Source: Scleromatobacter sp964418745
GTDB lineage: Bacteria; Pseudomonadota; Gammaproteobacteria; Burkholderiales; Burkholderiaceae_C
Length of the DNA: 64,000 nt
Direction of reading: 5' to 3'
Assembly: GCA_964418745.1 (NCBI GenBank)
Contig: CAYQMX010000020.1
Span: 62,001 to 126,000 of the forward strand
This document shows positions 25,102-34,280 of this stretch, in pieces. The stretch's first letter is position 1, and each line of letters starts with the position of its first letter. The notes beneath the pieces were generated by a model. The model had not been told where the DNA came from, did no database searches, and saw only the letters and a list, made by a program, of their open reading frames with translations. Made by a program: the position numbers and the translations under genes.

Positions 25102-25834
25102 CGGTGTTTCCTTTGCGGGCCGGCACGTCGAGCGCCCCGGCCTTGATTCGATCGAGCAGTTGCTGCGCGGACGCTTGTTCGGCAGCGCGGCGCGAGCGGC
25201 CGACGCCGGTGGCGCGCCATTGCAGCTGGGGGACGTCGCACTCGACCTCGAAGGTCTGGGCATGCGCCTGCCCGTGCGTGGCCGAGATGCGGTAGGCCGG
25301 CACCGGCACGTGCCGGGCCTGCAGCCACTCCTGCAGCTCGGTCTTGGCGTCCTTGCGCCAGTTGTCGGTGGTGGTCGACATGATGGTCTCGCCGAACAGC
25401 CGCCTGACCAGCGCCTGCGCGGCCTCGAAGCCGCCGTCGATGCTCACCGCGCCGATCAGCGCCTCGACCGCGTCGGCGAGGATGGACGGCCGCGCCGCGC
25501 CGCCGCCGCGCGCCTCGCCCTCGGACAGCCGCAGGGCCTCCGGCAGGCCCAGCACGAGGGCCACCTTGTGCAGGCTGTCCTCGCGCACGAGATGGGCGCG
25601 CACGCGCGTGAGGTCGCCCTCGTCGGAGCCCGAGAAGCGGTCGAACAGCAGCCGCGAGACGGCCAGGTTCAGCACCGCGTCGCCCAGGAACTCGAGGCGC
25701 TCGTTGTGGTCGGCGCCGAAGCTGCGGTGCGTCAGGGCGCGCTCGAACAACGCGCGTTCGGCGAACTGGTAGCCGAGCCTCTGCTCGACCAGCGCCGCCC
25801 CGCGGGCGGGCGCAGACGGCGCACCGGTGGGCAT
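25094..25834 (-). CDS. rnc: Ribonuclease III
   Basis: This 246-residue protein has an RNase III domain with the signature NERLEFLGDAVLNLAVS near residue 44 and the second acidic cluster DAVEALIGAV near 120, then a double-strand RNA-binding domain from about 155 (DAKTELQEWLQ). It cuts rRNA precursors and structured mRNAs. The length is close to E. coli Rnc (226). It is followed directly by era with an 8-bp overlap, the common rnc-era pairing. Confidence 0.95.
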   Translation of the reverse strand: MPTGAPSAPARGAALVEQRLGYQFAERALFERALTHRSFGADHNERLEFLGDAVLNLAVSRLLFDRFSGSDEGDLTRVRAHLVREDSLHKVALVLGLPEALRLSEGEARGGGAARPSILADAVEALIGAVSIDGGFEAAQALVRRLFGETIMSTTTDNWRKDAKTELQEWLQARHVPVPAYRISATHGQAHAQTFEVECDVPQLQWRATGVGRSRRAAEQASAQQLLDRIKAGALDVPARKGNTGA

Positions 25835-25917
25835 CTCAGCGCCGCCCGGCCGCCCGCAGGCGCCGAGTCGCCGCCGCGAGGGGCAGCCAGCGAAGCGAAC
25901 GGGCGGACCGGGTCATC

Positions 25918-26310
25918 TCAAGGGCCCTTGGCCCCGCCGGACGTGGCCGTGCCGGAGTACTTCACCAGCAGGTAGACGGGTTCGATGATGGGGATCTCGA
26001 CGTTGTAGGCGAACGAGGTGCGGATGGTGCCCGTGTCCCCAAGAACCTGGACGTTGAGGTCCTTGTAGCTGATCGTGTGGATCGAGTACTCGATCTCGGT
26101 CGACTTCGCGAACGCCGAGCGCACGTCGGCCGGCGTGGCCGGGCCGTTCTTCATGATCTGGGTGACCACCTTGCGGATGGTCAGGTACTCGTTGACCGAC
26201 GGGAACACGCGCGCCGCCATCAGCATCACGAAGCCGACGATGACCGCCAGCACCAGCAGGCTGATGAGCGAAGCGCCACGCTGGCGGGAGGGTCGACGGG
26301 ACTGGATCAT
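25918..26310 (-). CDS. DUF4845 membrane protein
   Basis: This 130-residue protein has a basic N-terminus, RGASLISLLVLAVIVGFVMLMAA as a membrane helix, and a small C-terminal domain. Its place between lepB and rnc is constant in betaproteobacteria, where it is annotated as DUF4845. The N-terminus resembles a type IV pilin prepilin segment (Gly, then a hydrophobic helix) but lacks the usual Glu five residues in, so pilin processing is doubtful. Function is unknown; the position suggests co-transcription with the signal peptidase. Confidence 0.88.
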   Translation of the reverse strand: MIQSRRPSRQRGASLISLLVLAVIVGFVMLMAARVFPSVNEYLTIRKVVTQIMKNGPATPADVRSAFAKSTEIEYSIHTISYKDLNVQVLGDTGTIRTSFAYNVEIPIIEPVYLLVKYSGTATSGGAKGP

Positions 26311-26355
26311 GAGGTGTGCCCTTGGTTCAACGCGCCGGCGGCCGCCGGCGCCGGA

Positions 26356-27318
26356 TCAATGGAACGAACCGATGCGACTCAGGTCGTTGAAGTTCATCCA
26401 GACGAAGAAGGCGCGGCCGACGATGTTCTCGTCCGGCACGAACCCCCAGTAGCGGGAATCCTGCGAGTCGTCGCGATGGTCGCCCATCATGAAGTAGCTG
26501 TTGGGCGGCACCTTGCAGACCACGCCCTCGGCACTGTACTGGCAGTTGTCCTTGAACGGGAAACCGTTGAACGGCATCACGCCGGCCGGCGAGTCGGCCT
26601 TGGTCAGGATCTGGTGCTTGACGCCCAGCAGGTCTTCCTCGAACGCCTGCTCGTACTGGCGGCGCTCGTCGACATAGTAGTCGGGCTCGGGCCGCGCGGC
26701 CACCGGCTGGCCGTTGATGCGCAACTGCTTGTTCAGGTACGACACCGTGTCGCCCGGCAGCCCCACCACGCGCTTGATGTAGTCCACGCGCGGATCCATC
26801 GGGTAGTGGAACACCATCACGTCGCCGCGCTGGGGGTCGTGGTTGGCGATGATCTTCTTGTTGATCACCGGCAGCCGGATGCCGTAGTGGAACTTGTTGA
26901 CCAGGATCAGGTCGCCCACCTGCAGCGTCGGGATCATCGAGCCGGAGGGGATCTTGAACGGCTCGAACAGGAAGCTGCGCAGCACGAAGACGACGGCGAT
27001 GACCGGGAACAGGCCCGCGGTCCAGTCGAGCCACCACGGCTGCTGCAGCAGGCGGCCCTTGACGTCCTCGACGTCGCCGTCGACCTGGATGCCCTGGCGA
27101 TTCAGGTCGGCGCGGCGGGCGGCCTCCTGGCTCGCGTAGAGCTCGGCGGCCTTGCGGCGCCGCGGCGCGAAGTACAGGCGCTCGGCCAGCCAGTACGCGA
27201 AGGTGACCAGCGTCAGGAGCAGCAGCAGCAACGCGAAGTTGCCGATCCACTTGTCCATCAGCCAGCCGCCGAGATAGATCACCAAGGCGGCATACAGCGC
27301 GCCGGTCAATGCACTCAT
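26356..27318 (-). CDS. lepB: Signal peptidase I
   Basis: This 320-residue S26 peptidase has two N-terminal transmembrane helices (about residues 8-20 and 28-45, with a third hydrophobic stretch near 102-116) and the periplasmic catalytic domain. The nucleophile is Ser127 in PSGSMIPTL; the general base is Lys182 in VDYIKRVVG, following the RGDVMVF box. The GDHRDDSQDSRYWGFV box closes the domain. It cleaves signal peptides of exported proteins. It follows lepA by 4 bp, the standard lepA-lepB arrangement. Confidence 0.96.
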   Translation of the reverse strand: MSALTGALYAALVIYLGGWLMDKWIGNFALLLLLLTLVTFAYWLAERLYFAPRRRKAAELYASQEAARRADLNRQGIQVDGDVEDVKGRLLQQPWWLDWTAGLFPVIAVVFVLRSFLFEPFKIPSGSMIPTLQVGDLILVNKFHYGIRLPVINKKIIANHDPQRGDVMVFHYPMDPRVDYIKRVVGLPGDTVSYLNKQLRINGQPVAARPEPDYYVDERRQYEQAFEEDLLGVKHQILTKADSPAGVMPFNGFPFKDNCQYSAEGVVCKVPPNSYFMMGDHRDDSQDSRYWGFVPDENIVGRAFFVWMNFNDLSRIGSFH

Positions 27319-27322
27319 CGAT

Positions 27323-29131
<1,809 letters not shown>

Positions 29132-29250
29132 GAGGGTCGTTCGAACGGTCAGGCGCAAGGTGCGTGACGCGCTTGCCGTGTCGGCGCGGACTCGCAGCGG
29201 GGAAAGGTGCGAGGGGCGCGAAATGGGAGGCCGCGCCCGGCGTCGAGACT

Positions 29251-29284
29251 AAAAAAAAGGCACGTCCAAAGAGAGACGCGCCTT
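29251..29284 (-). terminator. Rho-independent terminator (minus strand) of the candidate small RNA
   Basis: A stem of 8-10 bp (AAGGCGCGTC with GACGTGCCTT, one G-U pair) with an 8-base loop is followed by eight T residues on the minus strand. It would also block read-through from the tRNA side into lepA, so lepA needs its own promoter in the 120 bases before its start. Confidence 0.8.
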
Positions 29285-29318
29285 CCAACAAAATCGTATG
29301 GCAACTGCTTGTTGGGCT
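29251..29318 (-). ncRNA. Candidate small RNA with two hairpins upstream of lepA
   Basis: On the minus strand a -10-like TACAAT (29327-29322) and a -35-like TTTCCA (29349-29344, 16-bp spacing) predict a start near 29318-29315. The transcript would form a 7-bp hairpin, CCAACAA (29315-29309) with TTGTTGG (29291-29285). A second stem follows, GGCGCGTC (29282-29275) with GACGTGCC (29266-29259), with one G-U pair and flanking A-T pairs. Eight T residues (29258-29251) complete an intrinsic terminator. The whole unit is about 65-68 nt, the size of a compact bacterial small RNA. The promoter call is moderate and the terminator strong. I do not recognise a known family. Confidence 0.55.
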
Positions 29319-29400
29319 TTCATTGTAGCCAAAAGCACCCCGGTGGAAACCGCGTCTTTGCTGGGTTTTTGTGGCGTTGCACGACTCCAACATGAAAATT

Positions 29401-29445
29401 CGTCCACAACTTATGCACAGGATGTCGTGCATGAATTGTGGACAA
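29401..29445. promoter_or_regulatory. Cluster of DnaA-box-like sequences
   Basis: TTATGCACA (29411-29419, plus) fits the DnaA-box consensus TTWTNCACA exactly. TTGTCCACA (29445-29437, minus) differs from TTATCCACA by one base. CGTCCACAA (29401-29409) is a weaker third copy. All three fall within 45 bases of an AT-richer stretch. This could be a DnaA-binding locus affecting the nearby genes or titrating DnaA; no origin genes are nearby. Confidence 0.4.
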
Positions 29446-29746
29446 GTTGGATGCCTGGAGAACTCACCAGGAACACCGCGCCAACCCAGCGATTTCAGCC
29501 TCAATTGTACCGTTCCGCCGACCTCGGACGGGGACAAATGTTGGGCAAGTGGGCGCCCGCACACTTGTGCTGGGCATTGTCACGGAACGGCCTGGCGACA
29601 GACTTGTTCGGCAGGCGCACAAGGCTCCTGCCTGATGAAAAGACCCGTCGGCGCACTCGACTGTCGGATCATCGAACGGCGTCGTCCAGGGAACTTGTAA
29701 CAGACCACTGGAGTCGAAACGGCACGCGACCGATAACGACGCAGGC

Positions 29747-29822
29747 TGGTGCGGCTGGCAGGAATCGAACCTGCGACCCTCTCCTTAGGAGGGAGATGCT
29801 CTATCCACTGAGCTACAGCCGC
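29747..29822 (-). tRNA. tRNA-Arg (anticodon CCU)
   Basis: The minus strand folds as a complete cloverleaf of 76 bases including an encoded CCA. The acceptor stem is GCGGCTG with CAGCCGC, the D arm GCTCAGTGGATAGAGC, the anticodon stem TCTCC/GGAGA with loop CTCCTAA (anticodon CCT, positions 34-36), and the T arm GCAGGTTCGATTCCTGC. It reads the arginine codon AGG. Confidence 0.97.
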
Positions 29823-29950
29823 GCAGCCGGCCAGTGTATCAAGCGCACCCGGGCCGGGGTGCGGCGGGCGTTGCCGGGCTGGCCGTCGTTGGCTGCGGAT
29901 TGGAACAAGTTTCAGGCATGTGAGGGCACGCTCTACAGGAGCGGCGGTTC

Positions 29951-29972
29951 TATACTCCACGTCGTACGACGT
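29951..29972 (+). promoter_or_regulatory. -10-like TATACT followed by a 14-bp palindrome upstream of ctpA
   Basis: TATACT at 29951-29956 is a possible -10 element, though no good -35 is seen. Just downstream, ACGTCGTACGACGT (29959-29972) is a perfect 14-bp palindrome at the expected transcription start. A repressor bound there could block initiation. The binder is unknown. Confidence 0.3.
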
Positions 29973-30027
29973 CGCCATGGGGACGACGCCGGTACTGCGT
30001 TCTCTCGGAATCGGGGCGAAGACAGAC

Positions 30028-31464
30028 ATGGGTTCGAAATTCAAGGTTGCGGGGCTGCTGGCCCTCGGCGCGGTCGCCGGTGCATTGACCACGATGCAGC
30101 TGCAGGCCACCGCGCGCAACTCGCTCGCGTCGCTGCCCCTGGAAGACATCCAGCGCCTGACCGACGTCTTCGAGCGCATCAAGGCCGACTATGTCGAGCC
30201 GGTGGACGAGAAGAAGCTGATCTCCGACGCCATCACCGGCATGGTGGCCGGGCTGGATCCGCATTCGCAGTACTTCGACAAGAAGTCGTACAAGGAATTC
30301 CGCGAGGGCACCTCGGGCCGCTTCGTCGGCGTGGGCATCGAGATCGGCATGGAGGACGGCCTGGTCAAGATCGTCTCGCCGATCGAGGGCTCGCCCGCCT
30401 TCCGCGCCGGCCTGAAGCCCAACGACCTGATCACCCGCATCGACGAGACCCAGGTCAAGGGCCTGACGATGGACCAGGCGGTCAAGAAGATGCGCGGCGA
30501 CCCGGGCTCCAAGGTGGTGCTCACCATCTACCGCAAGGACGACAGCCGCAGCTTCCCGGTGACGATCACGCGCGAGGAGATCCACGTGCAGAGCGTCAAG
30601 GCCAAGGACATCGACGGCTACGCCTGGGTGCGCGTCAACCAGTTCCAGGACCGCACGGTGGAGGATTTCGCGACCAAGGTCGAGGATCTCTACAAGAAGG
30701 ATCCGAAGATCAAGGGCTTCGTGCTCGACCTGCGCAACGACCCGGGCGGCCTGCTCGAGGGCGCCGTCGGCATCGCCTCCGCGTTCCTGCCGCCCGATTC
30801 GGTGGTCGTCAAGACCAACGGCCAGATCAACGAATCGAAGCAGACCTTCAAGGCCTCGCCCGACGACTACCTGCGCCGCGGCGGCAGCGATCCGCTCAAG
30901 CACCTGCCCGCCATCATGAAGACGGTGCCGCTGGTGGTGCTGATCAACGAGGGCTCGGCCTCGGCCAGCGAGATCGTCGCCGGCGCGCTGCAGGACTACC
31001 ACCGCGGCACGCTGATGGGCGCGCAGTCGTTCGGCAAGGGCTCCGTGCAGACGGTGATGCCGCTGCCGGGCGACACCGCCGTCAAGATCACCACCGCGCG
31101 CTACTACACGCCAAGCGGGCGCTCGATCCAGGCCAAGGGCATCGTGCCCGAGGTGTGGCTCGACGAGACCGCCGAAGGCAACGTCTACGCCGTCCTGCGC
31201 ACCCGCGAAGCCGACCTGGACAAGCACCTGGTCAACGGCGACGAGAAAAAGGACGCCGAGCGCGAGAAGGAGCGCGAGGAAGCCCGCACCAAGCTCGAGG
31301 CCGAGCTGGCCAAGAACAACAACAAGCCGCTCAAGCCGCTGCCCGAGTTCGGTTCGCCGGAAGACTTCCAGCTGAACCAGGCCCTGAACCGCCTGCGCGG
31401 CCAGCCGGTGGTGGTCAGCAAGACCGCCACCGAACGCAAGACGGACGACACGACGACGCAGTGA
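30028..31464 (+). CDS. ctpA: C-terminal processing peptidase, family S41
   Basis: This protein of 478 residues starts at the ATG at 30028. An N-terminal hydrophobic segment (VAGLLALGAVAGAL) serves as signal or anchor. A PDZ domain follows (about 85-165, GVGIEIGMEDGLVKIVSPIEGSPA), then the S41 protease core with the nucleophile serine in INEGSASASEIVAG and the base lysine in SFGKGSVQT. The tail from about 405 is a charged coiled region (EKKDAEREKEREEARTKLEA). It degrades or trims periplasmic proteins, probably including cell-wall hydrolases as in related systems. It is followed by the moeB-like gene. Confidence 0.93.
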   Translation: MGSKFKVAGLLALGAVAGALTTMQLQATARNSLASLPLEDIQRLTDVFERIKADYVEPVDEKKLISDAITGMVAGLDPHSQYFDKKSYKEFREGTSGRFVGVGIEIGMEDGLVKIVSPIEGSPAFRAGLKPNDLITRIDETQVKGLTMDQAVKKMRGDPGSKVVLTIYRKDDSRSFPVTITREEIHVQSVKAKDIDGYAWVRVNQFQDRTVEDFATKVEDLYKKDPKIKGFVLDLRNDPGGLLEGAVGIASAFLPPDSVVVKTNGQINESKQTFKASPDDYLRRGGSDPLKHLPAIMKTVPLVVLINEGSASASEIVAGALQDYHRGTLMGAQSFGKGSVQTVMPLPGDTAVKITTARYYTPSGRSIQAKGIVPEVWLDETAEGNVYAVLRTREADLDKHLVNGDEKKDAEREKEREEARTKLEAELAKNNNKPLKPLPEFGSPEDFQLNQALNRLRGQPVVVSKTATERKTDDTTTQ

Positions 31465-31533
31465 TTCCCACGCGACGCCGGCCAGCAGCGCGTGCGTGCG
31501 CTCGTGGCCGGCGTCGTCGCTTCCGGACCCCGC

Positions 31534-32283
31534 ATGACCGATGACGAGCTGCTGCGATATTCGCGGCACATCCTGCTCGACGAGCTGGGCATCGAAGGCC
31601 AGCAGCGCATCCGCGCCGCTCGCGCGCTCGTGATCGGCGCCGGCGGCCTGGGCTCGCCCGTGGCGCTGTACCTGGGCAGCGCCGGCATCGGCCGGCTGAC
31701 GCTCGTGGACGACGACGCGGTCGACCTGACCAACCTGCAGCGCCAGATCGCCCATACCCATGACCGTATCGGCCGACCCAAGGTGGACTCCGCCCGGGCG
31801 GCCGTGCTGGCCATCGCGCCGGCGCTGGAGGTCGTGGCGATCGCGCGCCGGGTCGACGCGCCGGCGCTGGCGGAGCTGGTCGCCGAGGCCGACGTGGTGG
31901 TCGACTGCAGCGACAACTTCGCCACCCGCCAGGCGGTCAACGCCGCGTGCGTGGGCGCCGGCGTGCCGCTGGTGGCCGGAGCCGCCATCGCGTTCGACGG
32001 CCAGCTGTCGATCTGGGACACGCGCTCGCCCGCCGCGCCCTGCTACGCCTGCGTGTTCCCGCCTGCCGACGCGCCGCCCGAGGCACGCTGCGCGACGATG
32101 GGCGTGTTCGCGCCGCTGGTGGGCATCATCGGCGCGATGCAGGCCGCCGAGGCGCTCAAGCTCGTGGCCGGCATCGGCACCTCGCTGGCGGGCCGGCTGC
32201 AGATGCTCGACGCGCGCGACATGCAGTGGACGACCATCCGCGTGCCGCGCGACCCGGCGTGCCCGGTCTGCAGCAGGCGCTAG
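31534..32283 (+). CDS. MoeB/ThiF-family ubiquitin-like protein activating enzyme
   Basis: This 249-residue E1-like adenylyltransferase starts at the ATG at 31534 (TDDELLRYSRHILLDELG). The nucleotide-binding glycine motif ALVIGAGGLGSPVALYLG and DNFATRQAVNAAC are diagnostic. Two CxxC pairs (PCYAC and CPVC) make a zinc site, as in MoeB. It adenylates the C-terminus of MoaD or ThiS to begin sulfur transfer for molybdopterin or thiamine synthesis; which one it serves cannot be told here, as no moaD or thiS is adjacent. Confidence 0.9.
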   Translation: MTDDELLRYSRHILLDELGIEGQQRIRAARALVIGAGGLGSPVALYLGSAGIGRLTLVDDDAVDLTNLQRQIAHTHDRIGRPKVDSARAAVLAIAPALEVVAIARRVDAPALAELVAEADVVVDCSDNFATRQAVNAACVGAGVPLVAGAAIAFDGQLSIWDTRSPAAPCYACVFPPADAPPEARCATMGVFAPLVGIIGAMQAAEALKLVAGIGTSLAGRLQMLDARDMQWTTIRVPRDPACPVCSRR

Positions 32284-32320
32284 CCTCGGCAGCACGCGGG
32301 CGGCGGGCTAACATCCGGGC

Positions 32321-33223
32321 ATGAAGAACAATCGCTCCCTGAAGGCCCGCAATTTCCCGAGTGCCGGCGAAGAAGCCGCCAAGGCCAAGCCGCCCTCTCG
32401 CTACGACGGCCCCGGCAGCGCCTACCACCTCGCGTTCACCGACATGGACTTCCTGCTGCAGGAAGAACTGCGGCCCGTGCGGGTGCAGCTGGAGCTGATG
32501 AAGCCGGAGCTGGTGCAGTCCCGGCTGGGCATCGAGTCCACCATCGTGATATTCGGCAGCGCGCGCATCAAGCCGCCCGAGACCGCGCACGAGCTGCTGG
32601 CGGCCGCGCGGCAGGGCGGCGACGCGCTCGCGATCAAGCGCGCCGAGAATGCGGTCGCGATGAGCCACCACTACGTGGAGGCGCGGCGCTTCGCGGCGAT
32701 GGTCACCACCGGCACGCGCCACCTCGCCACGCCGATCCACGTGGTCACCGGTGGCGGCCCCGGCATCATGGAGGCCGGCAACCGCGGCGCGTTCGAATCC
32801 GGCGGCAAGAGCATCGGCCTGAACATCGTGCTGCCCCACGAGCAGCAGCCCAACGCCTACATCACGCCGGAGCTCTGCTTCCAGTTCCACTACTTCGCGC
32901 TGCGCAAGATGCACTTCCTGATGCGCGCCGTCGCGCTGGCCTGCTTTCCCGGCGGGTTCGGAACGCTCGACGAGCTGTTCGAGGTGCTGACCCTGATCCA
33001 GACCGGCAAGTCGCGCGCGCGCCCGATCCTGCTGTTCGGCGCGGCGTTCTGGCGCCGCCTCATCGACTTCGACCTGCTGATCGAGACCGGCATGATCTCG
33101 CCCGACGACATCCACCTGTTCAAGTTCGTCGAGACGGCCGACGAAGGCTGGGCGGCGCTCAAGGGCGCCTACGGATTCGAGGGCCTGGACGACCTGCCGG
33201 CGGGCGCGTTCGACGAGCATTGA
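32321..33223 (+). CDS. LOG family protein (TIGR00730-type)
   Basis: This 300-residue lysine-decarboxylase-like (LOG) protein has VTGGGPGIMEAGNRGAFESG and FPGGFGTLDELFEVLTLIQ, which are the PGGxGT-type nucleotide-binding motifs. LOG proteins hydrolyse the N-glycosidic bond of (cytokinin) nucleoside monophosphates; in bacteria the natural substrate is often a purine nucleotide. The basic N-terminus and the length place it in the longer type-II group. The neighbours (ThiF-like enzyme, arginase) do not define its role. Confidence 0.88.
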   Translation: MKNNRSLKARNFPSAGEEAAKAKPPSRYDGPGSAYHLAFTDMDFLLQEELRPVRVQLELMKPELVQSRLGIESTIVIFGSARIKPPETAHELLAAARQGGDALAIKRAENAVAMSHHYVEARRFAAMVTTGTRHLATPIHVVTGGGPGIMEAGNRGAFESGGKSIGLNIVLPHEQQPNAYITPELCFQFHYFALRKMHFLMRAVALACFPGGFGTLDELFEVLTLIQTGKSRARPILLFGAAFWRRLIDFDLLIETGMISPDDIHLFKFVETADEGWAALKGAYGFEGLDDLPAGAFDEH

Positions 33224-33281
33224 TCGGCGCGAGGCCCGTCAACACGAATCATTCGCACCGCAACCCCGGGGACAATACGCC

Positions 33282-34193
33282 ATGACCAAAGTTTCCCTGA
33301 TCGGCGCGCCGACCGACATCGGCGCAGGCGCCCGCGGCGCCAGCATGGGCCCCGAGGCGATGCGCGTGGCGCAGATCGGCCCGACGCTCGAGGCCCACGG
33401 CATCGAGGTGTTCGACCGCGGCAACCTGAGCGGCCCGGCCAACCCGTGGCAGCCGCCGGTGGCGGGCTTTCGCCACCTGCCGGAGGTGGCGGCCTGGAAC
33501 CGCGCGGTGCACGACGCCGTCCACGCCGAGCTCGGCCTGGGCCACCTGCCGATCCTGCTGGGCGGCGACCACTGCCTGGGCATCGGCTCCATCAGCGCGG
33601 TCGCGCGCCATTGCCGCGAGACCGGCAAGAAGCTGCGCATCCTGTGGCTCGATGCGCACGCCGACTTCAACACCCACGTGCTCACGCCCAGCGGCAACAT
33701 CCACGGCATGCCGGTGGCCTGCCTGTGCGGCCACGGCCCGCAGGAGCTGATCGAGATCGGCGGGCAGGTGCCGGCGATCAGCCCGAAGTGGATCCGCCAG
33801 ATCGGCATCCGCAGCGTCGACGCCGGCGAGAAGAAGTTCGTCCACGAGATGGGTCTCGAGGTGTTCGACATGCGCTATATCGACGAGATGGGCATGCGCC
33901 ACGCGATGGAGCTGGCGCTGGCCACGCTGGACGACAACACGCACCTGCACGTCAGCTTCGACGTCGACTTCCTCGACCCGCAGATCGCGCCCGGCGTGGG
34001 CACCGTCATCCCCGGCGGCCCCACCTACCGCGAAGCCCAGCTGTGCATGGAGATGATCGCCGACACCGGCCGCCTGGCGTCGCTGGACGTGATGGAGCTG
34101 AACCCGGCGCTGGACGTGCGCAACCAGACCGCGGTGCTGGCCGTCGACCTGATCGAGAGCCTGTTCGGCAAGAGCACCCTGATGCGCAAGTAG
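33282..34193 (+). CDS. rocF: Arginase
   Basis: This 303-residue ureohydrolase has the three manganese motifs: GGDHCLGIGS, DAHADFNTH and SFDVDFLDP. The substrate loop SPSGNIHGMPVA-like segment (LTPSGNIHGMP) is of the arginase type, not agmatinase. It converts arginine to ornithine and urea. No ornithine aminotransferase or arginine permease is adjacent, so regulation and flux are not evident from context. The ATG at 33282 has a modest ribosome binding site. Confidence 0.93.
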   Translation: MTKVSLIGAPTDIGAGARGASMGPEAMRVAQIGPTLEAHGIEVFDRGNLSGPANPWQPPVAGFRHLPEVAAWNRAVHDAVHAELGLGHLPILLGGDHCLGIGSISAVARHCRETGKKLRILWLDAHADFNTHVLTPSGNIHGMPVACLCGHGPQELIEIGGQVPAISPKWIRQIGIRSVDAGEKKFVHEMGLEVFDMRYIDEMGMRHAMELALATLDDNTHLHVSFDVDFLDPQIAPGVGTVIPGGPTYREAQLCMEMIADTGRLASLDVMELNPALDVRNQTAVLAVDLIESLFGKSTLMRK

Positions 34194-34280
34194 GGCCCGC
34201 GAAGGCCGCCGCGGCGGCGGCGGGCCGGCGGGTTTCCTGGCGCATACTGATGTCCGGGACGTTGCCAGGGACTTCCAGGT

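Larger units (their letters stand above)
29132..29746. other. AT-richer intergenic region between lepA and tRNA-Arg
   Basis: About 615 bases hold no convincing protein gene; long frames through here also run through the tRNA and are spurious. The part from about 29240 to 29450 is visibly poorer in GC than the rest of the window. It contains a candidate small RNA with promoter and terminator (minus strand, about 29251-29349) and a DnaA-box-like cluster (29401-29445). The stretch 29450-29746 has no structure I can name. It lies at the 3' side of a tRNA gene, a common integration point, but no integrase or repeat of the tRNA end is visible. Confidence 0.6.

Noticed and set aside
29591..29612. 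Sigma-54-like TGGC...TTG pattern
   Set aside because: The essential GC at -12 is not present (reads GT), and no gene starts at a fitting distance.
29298..31544. Long plus-strand frame through the intergenic region, the tRNA and ctpA
   Set aside because: It reads through a perfect tRNA gene and is out of frame with the recognised protease; it has no family motif.
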